The notes under the pieces are model-generated. The model saw nothing but the letters and a program-made list of their open reading frames with translations, ran no database searches and had not been told where the DNA came from. The position numbers were made by a program, and so were the translations under genes. Source: Oxalobacter formigenes (GTDB lineage: Bacteria > Pseudomonadota > Gammaproteobacteria > Burkholderiales > Burkholderiaceae_D). Taken from it: DNA of 34,726 nt. Of the stretch, positions 1 through 9,600 are shown in pieces (the first letter of the stretch is position 1; each line of letters opens with the position of its first letter). The DNA is taken from contig JAHYZB010000081.1 in NCBI GenBank assembly GCA_019424645.1, positions 1-34,726 on the forward strand. The letters run 5' to 3'.

Positions 1-3000
1 GCTTCAGTTGGCCCAAAACCAATTCCCAACATAATCACATCTCGTTCATCCCCCTGAACCGTTTCCAGATTTTTGACCACGACCGGTTCTTCCTGTTCTT
101 GCTGGAAAAAAGTTTCTATTTCCGGATGTCGTTGTCGCTCACGGTCCAGTAAATCATTAACCAGTTTTTGTTGTTCGACATTAAGCGTTATGATTCCAAT
201 GGATTTACTTGAGTGTTTATCAAGCAAGCGTTTCACCGTTTCGGAAACCATAGATTCAGCTTCAATCTGATTGTGACGTCCCTTTCCTCTCGCATATATT
301 CCTTTGACATTCCGCCATTCAACTGCACTGTTTTTCTTTTTTGCAGCCGGAAATGTAATGAGATTGCTATCATAATAACGCCGATTAGAAAAAGTAATCA
401 GACTCTCATGACGGCTCCTGTAGTGCCAGTTCAAACTATGGTTATACATTCCCGCAGCAAGACATTCATCCAGAATACTTTCCATATCTTCTTCAGTATC
501 GTCATCGACATCGCCAGCCCCACGATCAAAAAAACTGGTAGGCGGCATTTGACAGGGATCGCCCGCGACCACAACCTGTTTACCCCTTGCAATAACACCA
601 ATAGCGTCCCAGGGCGCAATTTGGGAAGCTTCATCGAAAATAACCAGATCAAAAAGAGCGAGTTCAGCGGGCAGGAACTGTGCGACAGACAGTGGGCTCA
701 TCAGCATACATGGAGCCAGTTTTGACATGGTATCACCCATTTCGTATACCATTTGACGCACCGGTTTATGGCGACGTGATTTTTGCAGTTCATGTTTGAG
801 AAGTGCAAGTCCACCCTGTTTACTGATATCTTTTTTAGCCGGAATCATTTCACACAATCGCGCACGAATATATCTCACAGATAACGCTGACAATTTATCA
901 ATTTGTTGACGATATATCTCAATATCACTCATATGTTCTGCAGGAACAAAATTATGTAATACCGGTTCTGAATCGATTACCCAGGAAGCAAACCAGCGGC
1001 AATACGCAGTTTCAAAAATTTCAGCAATTATTAAGTCATCATTGCATTGCTGCGCCAGAATTTCCACTATCGGCTCAAGACCAAGTGCCATTGCTTCTTC
1101 ACTTACTCGATACCAATCACACCATGCTTTCAAACTGGACTGATTATTTATAATTTCTTCGGCGCACTTATAAAGAGACTGTCTGGAAGACGGGCTCTTA
1201 GATTGCCCCAGCAATGTCAAAAACTCTTTTTCTAGTGTATTAAATGATAATAATGTCCGTTTCAGATTGTATGTCAGAGATCTAACAAGTCCCTGATCAT
1301 TCAATAAATCATTGGCCTCAATGAGCAATGTCCTGACCGTTTTTCGAACTTCGGCAAGTTGCTGTGGGAACGACACGAAACGAAGCATCCGGTTTCGAAT
1401 CTCTTTAGCTACTGTAATAGTTTTTTCCAGTTTTACCTTATCTGTTGATAAACCATTCCACCCCGGAAAACCCGTCAGTAATTCGGATAATTCCTTTAAT
1501 TGTGAAGTCTTTTCCTGTAGCTTTTTAATAAGCGGTATATCAATATCCAAATTTGGAGTTTTAGCAAGCAAAGCCCGATGAACGACTGTATCAATAACTT
1601 TCTTTCGGGCAAAATCAGCAAAAAACCAGAATTTTTTCGCTGCGTCGGCCAATGCAATTTCGACTTCGCGAATATCGACTTGTTCCCAACTGTTTTCCGG
1701 ATAAATCACGGAAAGCTTTTGCTCCAGTTCAACTATTTCTGCAAGCAATCCCAAAACTCGCGTTCCTGCTTCGATACGATCAACGACATTGCACTCAAAC
1801 ATAAAACTGAAATTTGAACCACTTGTGGTAGCAAGCAATTCACAGAATTCCACGACTTCCTGCAAATTTTGTGTATTATCAGAATCGCACGGAATTGGAA
1901 CGACATCCAATAATGCTTTTGAAGCTTTATCTATCGAATCAATAGCTGGAAGAATCTGTCTTGCTGCTGAAAAAATAGCCAATTGCCAGCCATTGGTCCA
2001 ATCCGATTGATTAATCAATGCAAAATAAAGTCCATGCTGGCTGACAATATCCTTGTTCAGTTCAAGGCGCCGCACAATATCGCGAAATTGTGCCATTTGC
2101 TCGGCACTATGTTTTATACCCGCTGACCATGTTAATTGTGGTGTTGCCTTGCCAGCTTCCTTGATAACACGTCCAATCGCCTGATATAACGTCAAACCAT
2201 TAAGCCAACGTCGGTGAAGTAATTCAACGACCTCATTTAACTTATCACGTAAATGCTGTACTTTTAGCGTCTCTTCTTTCCATTCAGTTGCAGACATTGC
2301 ATCGCGAGTATCCCAGGCTCTTTCAAGCTGTTTTAAAAAATCCAGCTTCGATGTTTTATTGGAGTGTAATTCCAGGCAGAATTCCCCAAGTCCTTTCGAT
2401 TCCAACCGGCGGTATACCACATCCAACGCTGCTTTCTTTCCCGCAACAAACAATACACGACGTCCCAAAGCAAGATTATGCGAAATCATATTGGCAATCG
2501 TTTGAGATTTCCCTGTTCCAGGCGGCCCATCCAGCACAAAATCACGCCCTTTTGCAGATGCTACTATGGCAGCAATTTGTGAAGAATCTGCTGGTAACGG
2601 CAAGAATAAATCATTTACTTTGATATTTGAATCAAGCTCTTTTGTACCAATAAAGTTACCGTTAACCGGTAAATCGACATCCTTCTGTCCACGTTCAAGC
2701 AGATACTTGACCAACGGACTTTGCATTAACTGTTCAGAACGATCACTAAGATCTTTCCACATCAGATACTTGGCAAATGAAAATGTACCGATTGCCACAT
2801 CACGTGTCACTTCAAAACCCGGCATATCTCGTACAGCCCGACGTACAATATCCCAGATTCCATTTACGTTAATTCCACTTTCATCGACAGGGAGTGCGCC
2901 ATCCAATCCGTTGATAGTCAAGGCAAAATCGTTACGTAATAGTTCCAGTAATGTCAGATTAAAGCGCGGTTCCTCTTCGAGTAAACGCATGGTTATGCCT

Positions 3001-4583
3001 GTTACCACACTCTTTCTATCCAATTGAACCGGAAGTAAAATCAATGGGGCCGAATAAGTTTTTGGATCATCTGCTTTTTTCTTCCATTTCAGAAAACCTA
3101 CTGCTAAAAAGAGAGTATTCGCCCCTCCTTCTTCGAGATCATTTTTTGATTTTCGATATAACTCAACCAATAGTGCATCAAGACGACTTTGTTCCGTCAG
3201 TGAAACAACTTCATTACGTTCAAGCGCTTGTCGTGAATATTCTTCATACAAATTTTCATGATTTTGCTGTTCATAAAGCAGTGCATCACGTCCATTACTT
3301 TCCAGATCAGGCAAAGGAACGATTCGAATACGCTTTCCTTCAGCCAGTTTATCTTCAAGTTTAGCCGGATCAGAACAAATCAAACGAATACTTTTTGAGC
3401 CGTTCGGCAAATGCAGTAATCTGTTTCGAGTAGTCAAATCGAGCAATTTGCGTCGCCAATGTTCAAGACGATTGACTTTATCATTTTCCGGAGCATCACT
3501 TACTTCAACATCAAATGAAGGTAAAAGAGGCGCTTCTTCAAAAGCATTCAACACGTTTTCTGATTCAGTTTCTTCAATCCCTGATTTACAAGGAAAACTT
3601 TTGCTTGCCAACGGTTTAATTTTTTGCATCCTGGCACGTTGTACGTCGATAGCCACAAGAAAATCTTCATCGGTCAAAGATCGAGATGCATTCTCAACAG
3701 CCTGACTGAATGAAACTGGCTGTGCACTAGTAGCAAGTGTTGTTTCAAATACAAGCATTTCATTGAGATCAATCCGCTTACGTATTGCGGATACATCTTC
3801 AGTCAAAAGTTGTGAGAATTCCTGTGGTTGCAACCATAGTCCGACAAATGCATGTCCTTTTGTCAGTATTAAAAGCGGATTCAAACGCAATTGTTCCAAC
3901 GCTGAAGCGAATAGCAAACTGGTATCAAGGCAAGTGGCAACCAGACCATCAAAAATTGTTGTTGGAGTACGTACCTTTTGTCCTTCACTTTCAAAACTCG
4001 CTGGTGGAAGAGCATAACTGAGACGAAGATTACATACTGCCGTCCAGAGAGCAGAACATAATTCCCATGTACGAGTTCGAGATTGACTGGTATAACCATC
4101 TAATTGATCATTTTTGCCTGCCCGACGCAGCACATCTGATGTTGTTTTGATCAGTCGATCTACAGCAGGATCATTTGGCATAACAAACGCTGGCAACAAC
4201 TCAACCATTGGAGAACCGCCCCATTCATTCCTGGCCAGAATTTCAAGAGGACAATGCGAGGAAAGTAATGTCTCGTTCCCTTGAGTAAGATGCAAAATAA
4301 GTTCTCCCTGCACACTTTCTGTCAAATTCGCTAACCACTCTGCATTCAACTTCAAATCCCGGTCCTGTTCATGAATATGAACAACCGATTCTGGTAATAG
4401 CCGGTCAATTTTCCAATTTTTGCTTTCTATAATTTCTGGCGACGCAGTTAGGGATAATGTTAAATCCTGATAAGTTTTATCAGATTCGTTATATAGAGAG
4501 AGTTCCCGTAACAATGGCACGGCATTTTGATGTGAAGCAAAACCAATTTTTGTGACAACACTTATTTTTGCCTTGATATCCAT
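1..4583 (-). CDS. Large SF1 helicase with transglutaminase-like and DUF4011-like domains (3' end off window)
   Basis: The minus strand is open without a stop from the ATG at 4583-4581 to base 1, giving about 1527 codons with the C-terminus missing. An AGAGAG ribosome site lies 5-6 bases before the ATG. Residues 1-110 look like a beta-rich domain. A transglutaminase-like segment follows with Cys218 (ATCLDT) and His244 (KGHAFVG). A DUF4011-like stretch begins near Trp376 (WRRKLLDLTTRNRLL). The helicase core has Walker A GPPGTGKS at 686-693, a long helical insert, Walker B/motif II FDEASQ at 1316-1321, GDPCQ at 1341-1345 and VQGDERD at 1509-1515. Family members often end in a DUF3320 or PD-(D/E)XK/Vsr-like nuclease domain, which would lie outside the window. 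The likely role is DNA or RNA unwinding, possibly in antiphage defence; this is inferred from architecture. The gene is clearly richer in A+T than the genes to its right, suggesting horizontal acquisition. No frameshift was found. Confidence 0.88.
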   Translation of the reverse strand, partial: MDIKAKISVVTKIGFASHQNAVPLLRELSLYNESDKTYQDLTLSLTASPEIIESKNWKIDRLLPESVVHIHEQDRDLKLNAEWLANLTESVQGELILHLTQGNETLLSSHCPLEILARNEWGGSPMVELLPAFVMPNDPAVDRLIKTTSDVLRRAGKNDQLDGYTSQSRTRTWELCSALWTAVCNLRLSYALPPASFESEGQKVRTPTTIFDGLVATCLDTSLLFASALEQLRLNPLLILTKGHAFVGLWLQPQEFSQLLTEDVSAIRKRIDLNEMLVFETTLATSAQPVSFSQAVENASRSLTDEDFLVAIDVQRARMQKIKPLASKSFPCKSGIEETESENVLNAFEEAPLLPSFDVEVSDAPENDKVNRLEHWRRKLLDLTTRNRLLHLPNGSKSIRLICSDPAKLEDKLAEGKRIRIVPLPDLESNGRDALLYEQQNHENLYEEYSRQALERNEVVSLTEQSRLDALLVELYRKSKNDLEEGGANTLFLAVGFLKWKKKADDPKTYSAPLILLPVQLDRKSVVTGITMRLLEEEPRFNLTLLELLRNDFALTINGLDGALPVDESGINVNGIWDIVRRAVRDMPGFEVTRDVAIGTFSFAKYLMWKDLSDRSEQLMQSPLVKYLLERGQKDVDLPVNGNFIGTKELDSNIKVNDLFLPLPADSSQIAAIVASAKGRDFVLDGPPGTGKSQTIANMISHNLALGRRVLFVAGKKAALDVVYRRLESKGLGEFCLELHSNKTSKLDFLKQLERAWDTRDAMSATEWKEETLKVQHLRDKLNEVVELLHRRWLNGLTLYQAIGRVIKEAGKATPQLTWSAGIKHSAEQMAQFRDIVRRLELNKDIVSQHGLYFALINQSDWTNGWQLAIFSAARQILPAIDSIDKASKALLDVVPIPCDSDNTQNLQEVVEFCELLATTSGSNFSFMFECNVVDRIEAGTRVLGLLAEIVELEQKLSVIYPENSWEQVDIREVEIALADAAKKFWFFADFARKKVIDTVVHRALLAKTPNLDIDIPLIKKLQEKTSQLKELSELLTGFPGWNGLSTDKVKLEKTITVAKEIRNRMLRFVSFPQQLAEVRKTVRTLLIEANDLLNDQGLVRSLTYNLKRTLLSFNTLEKEFLTLLGQSKSPSSRQSLYKCAEEIINNQSSLKAWCDWYRVSEEAMALGLEPIVEILAQQCNDDLIIAEIFETAYCRWFASWVIDSEPVLHNFVPAEHMSDIEIYRQQIDKLSALSVRYIRARLCEMIPAKKDISKQGGLALLKHELQKSRRHKPVRQMVYEMGDTMSKLAPCMLMSPLSVAQFLPAELALFDLVIFDEASQIAPWDAIGVIARGKQVVVAGDPCQMPPTSFFDRGAGDVDDDTEEDMESILDECLAAGMYNHSLNWHYRSRHESLITFSNRRYYDSNLITFPAAKKKNSAVEWRNVKGIYARGKGRHNQIEAESMVSETVKRLLDKHSSKSIGIITLNVEQQKLVNDLLDRERQRHPEIETFFQQEQEEPVVVKNLETVQGDERDVIMLGIGFGPTE

Positions 4584-4611
4584 AAATACTCTCTTTGTTA
4601 TATCGAAGTTC

Positions 4612-4640
4612 TTTATGCTGATATTTTCGATGTCTATCAA
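4612..4640 (-). promoter_or_regulatory. Candidate sigma70 promoter of the helicase gene
   Basis: On the minus strand TTGATA (4640-4635) and CATAAA (4617-4612) are separated by exactly 17 bases. The expected transcription start is about 20-25 bases before the ATG at 4583. This is a consensus match by eye only. Confidence 0.45.
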
Positions 4641-5061
4641 TTCATCATAGCCAATTGATGCCATTGGAAAATTTTCTTTATAAGTAATTTTATCAATTAT
4701 CACTATATGTTTATAGTTGAAAGATTTTGAATTAAAAAATCCCACGGAATAACTGGGCATTCTGTTGGATACTTTCTACGTATATTCATTACCCGACAAG
4801 GACAAAGTGTTTTTCATTTTTCCATATATAAATGTTTCTTTTATACAAATAGAAACAATCCGGAATCAGGTTATGAAACTTGTATGGCAGGTAAAAAAAA
4901 CAGACTCTTCAAAAATCAGACCTTTCCTGCAGGAAATCCCATATCGGGTTAAACTGGTTGCTGACTCAGGTTAAAACCGCCTTTGCCAAACCATGCCAGC
5001 AATGGCATTCCTGCCTGTAACGCACCTGCGCGTTAAACAAGAAAAAGAAGAGGAAAGCAAA
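4641..5061. other. Intergenic region between helicase and rclA
   Basis: No convincing gene is present: the short plus-strand reading frame at 4765-4974 has no ribosome site and no recognisable protein features. Sequence up to about 4980 is AT-rich like the helicase gene and then turns to the GC-richer composition of rclA, so the boundary of the foreign segment probably lies near 4980. Two symmetric sequences sit upstream of rclA: a perfect 14-base palindrome at 4923-4936 (TTTCCTGCAGGAAA) and ATGCCA-gcaa-TGGCAT at 4993-5008. Either could be an operator for a redox regulator; this is unproven. Confidence 0.4.
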
Positions 5062-6447
5062 ATGGAAAAAGTCGATGCCATCATCATCGGATTCGGAAAA
5101 GGCGGCAAAACGCTGGCCGCCGATCTCGCCAAACGGAACTGGAAAGTCGCCATGATCGAACGTTCCGACAAAATGTACGGCGGTACCTGCATCAACATCG
5201 GCTGCATTCCGACCAAGACCCTCGTCCATCAGGCCAATGAAACCCGATGCCTTACGCATGGCGACAAGGCGGCCGAAAAACAGCATTACACACAGGCAAT
5301 CGACAAGAAAAACGTCCTGACTGGCATGCTGCGCAACAAGAACTACCACAATCTGGCGGACAACCCGAACATTACCGTCCATGACGGCGAAGCCAGCTTC
5401 ATTTCCCGCAACGCCGTCACCGTAAAGCTGGCGGACAACGATTCCCTTGAACTCACGTCGGAACATATCTTCATCAATACCGGCGCGCGTTCCATCATTC
5501 CGGCCATCGACGGTGTCAAGGACAGCAAACACGTTTACACCAGCACGACCATCATGCAGCTGGAACAATTGCCGAAACGGCTTGCCGTCATCGGCGGCGG
5601 CTACATCGGGCTGGAATTCGCGTCCATGTACGCCGGGTTTGGTTCAGAGGTCACCATACTGGACAATCATGCCGACTTCATCCCGAAAGAAGACCGCGAC
5701 GTGGCCGCTGCCGTCAAGGCCGTACTGGAAAAGAAAGGCGTCGAATTCCGCATGAACGCCAAAACCGAATCCATCAGGGATGTTGACGGTATCGTCAAAC
5801 TGTCCTGCCACGACACTGAAGCCGGTTACAGCTACGAAATCGAGGCCGATGCCGTCCTGCTGGCAACCGGCCGACGTCCTGAAACGGCTGCGCTGAACCT
5901 CGGCGCAGCCGGGATCGAAACCGATTCCCGTGGTGCCATCGTCGTCGATTCGCACCTGAAAACGACCAACCCGCACGTCTGGGCTGTCGGTGATGTCAAG
6001 GGCGGCCCGCAATTCACGTACATTTCGCTGGACGACTATCGCATCATCCGGGACGACCTGTTCGGCGACCATCACCGCAATTCGGAAGACCGCGCACCGT
6101 TCGCGTATTCCGTTTTCATCGACCCTCCGCTGTCCCGCATCGGACTGGGTGAAGACGATGCAAAAAAACAGGGCATCGATGCCGGTGTCGTCCGTCTGCC
6201 CGCCGCTTCCGTTCCACGCGCCCATACGCTCGAACAAACCGACGGCCTTCTGAAAGCCGTCATCGACAAGAAAACGGGAAAAATACTCGGTGCGACCCTC
6301 TTCTGTGCCGATTCGTCCGAAGTCATCAACCTTGTGGCCATGGCGATGAAGACAGGACAACCCTACATGTTTTTGCGCGACTTCATCTTCACGCATCCTT
6401 CCATGAGCGAAGCCCTGAACGATTTGATGAGCCAGCCCATGGCCTGA
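5062..6447 (+). CDS. rclA: RclA-like pyridine nucleotide-disulfide oxidoreductase
   Basis: This 461-residue flavoprotein belongs to the class I pyridine nucleotide-disulfide oxidoreductases and closely matches E. coli RclA (YkgC, 441 aa), a reductase linked to survival of hypochlorous acid and to Cu(II) reduction. The FAD-binding motif GFGKGG is at residues 10-15, the redox-active pair Cys43/Cys48 lies in GGTCINIGCIPTK, the NAD(P)H-binding GGGYIGLEFAS is in the middle, and a second FAD-contact block GDVKGG follows. The C-terminal HPSMSEALNDL matches RclA rather than the HPTxxE of lipoamide dehydrogenase. The ATG at 5062 is chosen over an upstream in-frame ATG at 4993 because AGAGGAAA lies just before it and the protein then begins like RclA. 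The gene stands alone; no rclR, rclB or rclC is visible. A damaged copy of its 3' end lies at about 10135-10375. Confidence 0.93.
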   Translation: MEKVDAIIIGFGKGGKTLAADLAKRNWKVAMIERSDKMYGGTCINIGCIPTKTLVHQANETRCLTHGDKAAEKQHYTQAIDKKNVLTGMLRNKNYHNLADNPNITVHDGEASFISRNAVTVKLADNDSLELTSEHIFINTGARSIIPAIDGVKDSKHVYTSTTIMQLEQLPKRLAVIGGGYIGLEFASMYAGFGSEVTILDNHADFIPKEDRDVAAAVKAVLEKKGVEFRMNAKTESIRDVDGIVKLSCHDTEAGYSYEIEADAVLLATGRRPETAALNLGAAGIETDSRGAIVVDSHLKTTNPHVWAVGDVKGGPQFTYISLDDYRIIRDDLFGDHHRNSEDRAPFAYSVFIDPPLSRIGLGEDDAKKQGIDAGVVRLPAASVPRAHTLEQTDGLLKAVIDKKTGKILGATLFCADSSEVINLVAMAMKTGQPYMFLRDFIFTHPSMSEALNDLMSQPMA

Positions 6448-6687
6448 TACGATACGGCCGTTTTGTCCGGATGGGAATGGGGATTCACAGGATCTTCTTC
6501 CCCGTTTCCCTCCTGTTCGCGCCCCTATGACACGCAAGCGCCATGCAAATGACGCAAGACTCTCTTCTCATTCTCCTATTCTTTCTGTCCACCGCAAATA
6601 ACAGTTTGTATCTGTAAGATTTTCCGCTTTCCAAAGCGAACATGTGTGGAAAAAGTCTCCCGAAAACCGGACTTTCCTGAAAGAAAT

Positions 6688-9600
6688 ATGCGAAAATTTC
6701 TTTTTATGGAGACAATCACACAGCTTGATGTGGGGGGACATGCGCCAGTGAATGCCAGAAAAGTAGTTCAAACCTGTTTGTTGGCCATGCTGGCCTCCTT
6801 GCTCATTGCCCAACCGGTTCAGGCCTCCTCACCCATTGACTTCGAAACACAGGAATACCGTAACAGCACGGGACTCTGGGTCATCAACGCAGCGCAAGCC
6901 TATGCCAAAGGGTACACAGGCAAGGGGATCACTCTTGGCGTTCTCGATACAGGCGTGAATAGCGGACATTTCGAATTTCAGGGCAAGGATATTGTCTGGG
7001 TTCCCTGTAAGGGATATATCTACGACTGGGTGACAAACGACCACGGCAGCCATGTGGCCGGTATCATGGCCGCCAACCGGGACGGTGCCGACATTTCCGG
7101 GAACATGCACGGCGTGGCCTTCGACGCCAACCTGCTCGCCATGGGAACCTTTCTGGATGGCGAACACGAATCCCCCATGGGAGAACTGATCAAGGCGGTA
7201 CTCTCGCGGCCAGACGTCAAAATCGTCAATAACAGCTGGGGCGATTCCCTGTTTTTTCTGGATGCGCTCTTCAAGGCCAAAACCGATGAGGAAAAAACCA
7301 AAGTCCTGACCGGACTGCGCGACGTCATTTCGGGTTACAGGGCTGACTCCTTTCTGGAGAACCTTGCACAGCAGGACAAGCTGATGGTCTTCGCCGCCGG
7401 AAACGCGGGCCACCGTGGACCTTCGGCTCCGGCCTCGTTCCGCAGTTTCTTGCCGGATCTGGATAACTGGATCAGCGTCGTGGCGCTGGACTCCACTGAC
7501 GGCCGCATCACCATGGCAAGCGATGGAAAAACCAAAGTGCTGACCGATTCTGCCATACCGACCTATTCGGAGCTGGCGATGGGTGCCGAAGAATACACTC
7601 TGGCGGCTCCGGGAACGTGGATCAATTCCGTGGAGGCTACCGGCGGCTACGTGGAACTCATAGGAACCTCGATGGCAGCCCCATACGTTTCAGGAACACT
7701 GGGACTGGTTCAGCAGGCTTTTCCATGGATGAGCGCCCGGCAGATGGCCGACACGGTGCTCTCCACCGCCGACCGGAGTTTCAATGCACCGCAAAGTATC
7801 ATCTCGGTTGGAGAAGACAGAGTGACCGACTCCGGTACGGGCAAACCGGTCACGAAGATGGAGATACGTCTCCAGCTCGTGGATAAGGGAGCAGACTATC
7901 AGGACCGGAATCAGACCAGTGTAGCCATCCCTTCAGCAGGCACGCCGGAAAAAACCCGGCTCGAAAACTATCTCCGGCAGTATTATCAGGAAAACGAGAC
8001 GCTTGTTCACGGGTATTACGGGATCAAGACTCCCGACGAGTTCATTGCCGCATTCTTCGCTACCGAAGAAAACCCCTATGAAATCACCCTCTCCGACGGC
8101 ACCCTCTATGGCACGATCTACGGTTCCATCCAGAACGTCCCTTTCGACCAGATTTTCGGGCAGGGGATAGTCGATGCGGGCAAAGCCGTGGACGGCCCCT
8201 CGCAGCTCAACGCCAACCGCATGAGCCCGGCGGATTTGTCTTCTCAAAAAATCAGGGGCTACACCGGCAAAACGGAACTGCTCTATGGCGTGGATACGAA
8301 GGGTTACGTCTCGGCATGGAACAACGACATCTCGCAGGAACTCTGGCATGAAAACCGGCATGATTTCATCCTGCCAGAGTTTCTCGGGAAATATCCCGAT
8401 TATGTCGATACCATGAAAAACCAGACTTCCGTCGGACTGTTGAAAAACGGCGAAGGTACCCTGTACCTGACCGGTACCAACAGCTATACGGGCTCCACAG
8501 TCATCAAGGGAGGCACCCTGTCGATTTCCCGTCGTCCGGATCACTCCGGCGGAGAACTGACCGCCAGTGACGTCCATGTGTTGCCGGAAGGGACTCTTCA
8601 GGGGAACGGTACCATCAGCCAGAGCGTCTCCAATTGGGGTACCGTCAACCCCGGCAACAGCATCGGTACACTGACAACCGGAAACTTCACCCAGCATTCA
8701 ACCGGTACGCTGATGATGGAATTCGATGCGGCCGGACATACCGACCGGCTGGTAGTCAACGGTCAGGCCAATATCGACGGTTCACTGGCTCTGGTTCCGG
8801 TGGCCGGTTACTACAGCGCGCCGATCTCCTTTACCTTTGCAAACATCGTTTCTGCGGGAGCGCTTTCCGGTTCACTGCCCTCCTCAACCGATGCGCCGGA
8901 ACTCGGTCTCCACTCGCCGACCCTTTCCATGAATGTCACCAACAACAGCGGCACCTACACCATAAGTCCCTACCGCACCTTTGACGCATACAGCCGCCAT
9001 GCTTCTGACAACAGTGGTGCCTCTCTGGGACGCGTCCTCGCTGCCAATGCCGCTGACGCCAGAGGAGACGCCCAAAACCTCTTTGCCGCCCTTGATTTCT
9101 CCTCTCCCGATGGCAGTACCGTCCGCGACAGTCTTGTTTCCCTGTCTCCACGAGCCTATGGCCAGTCGGCGCTTGCTTCCCTCTCGCTGGAACGCCAGCT
9201 TTCGCAGGCTGTCCTGTCCCGCTCCGTTTCCAAAGGCACCGACAATCACGGCAACCGTGTTTTTGCGATGCCTCTCGGCGGCCATCTCGACGCCCACGAC
9301 GGCCAACACGGGTATCGCAGCAACTATACCGGCATGATCGCCGGCGCGGAAATGACGAACAAGGGGATGACAGCCGGGGCACACGTAGCGGCACTCCATC
9401 AGTCCACCCGTTCAGGTAACGCAAAAACAGAGGGGGAAGGCCTCTGGGCAGGTATTCACGGTACAGCCGCTCCCGAAATATGGAACGGCTGGCAGCTTTC
9501 AGGACTGGCACGGCTTGGCGTCTTCAAGGCGGACATGAACCGCAGCATTCATGCGGGATCATACAACCGTTCCGCGGAATCGGACTGGACACAATTTTCC

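Noticed and set aside
4765..4974. 69-codon plus-strand frame in the AT-rich gap
   Set aside because: No ribosome site, no homology recognised, and composition like non-coding AT-rich DNA.
4966..6537. Minus-strand frames of 200 and 297 codons
   Set aside because: Both are antisense shadows of rclA, with no recognisable motif.
6448..6645. Possible terminator and the CGCTTTCCAAAGCG palindrome after rclA
   Set aside because: The GGGAATGGGG/CCCCGTTTCCC stem is imperfect with no T-run, and the palindrome has a 2-base loop; neither is strong enough to call.
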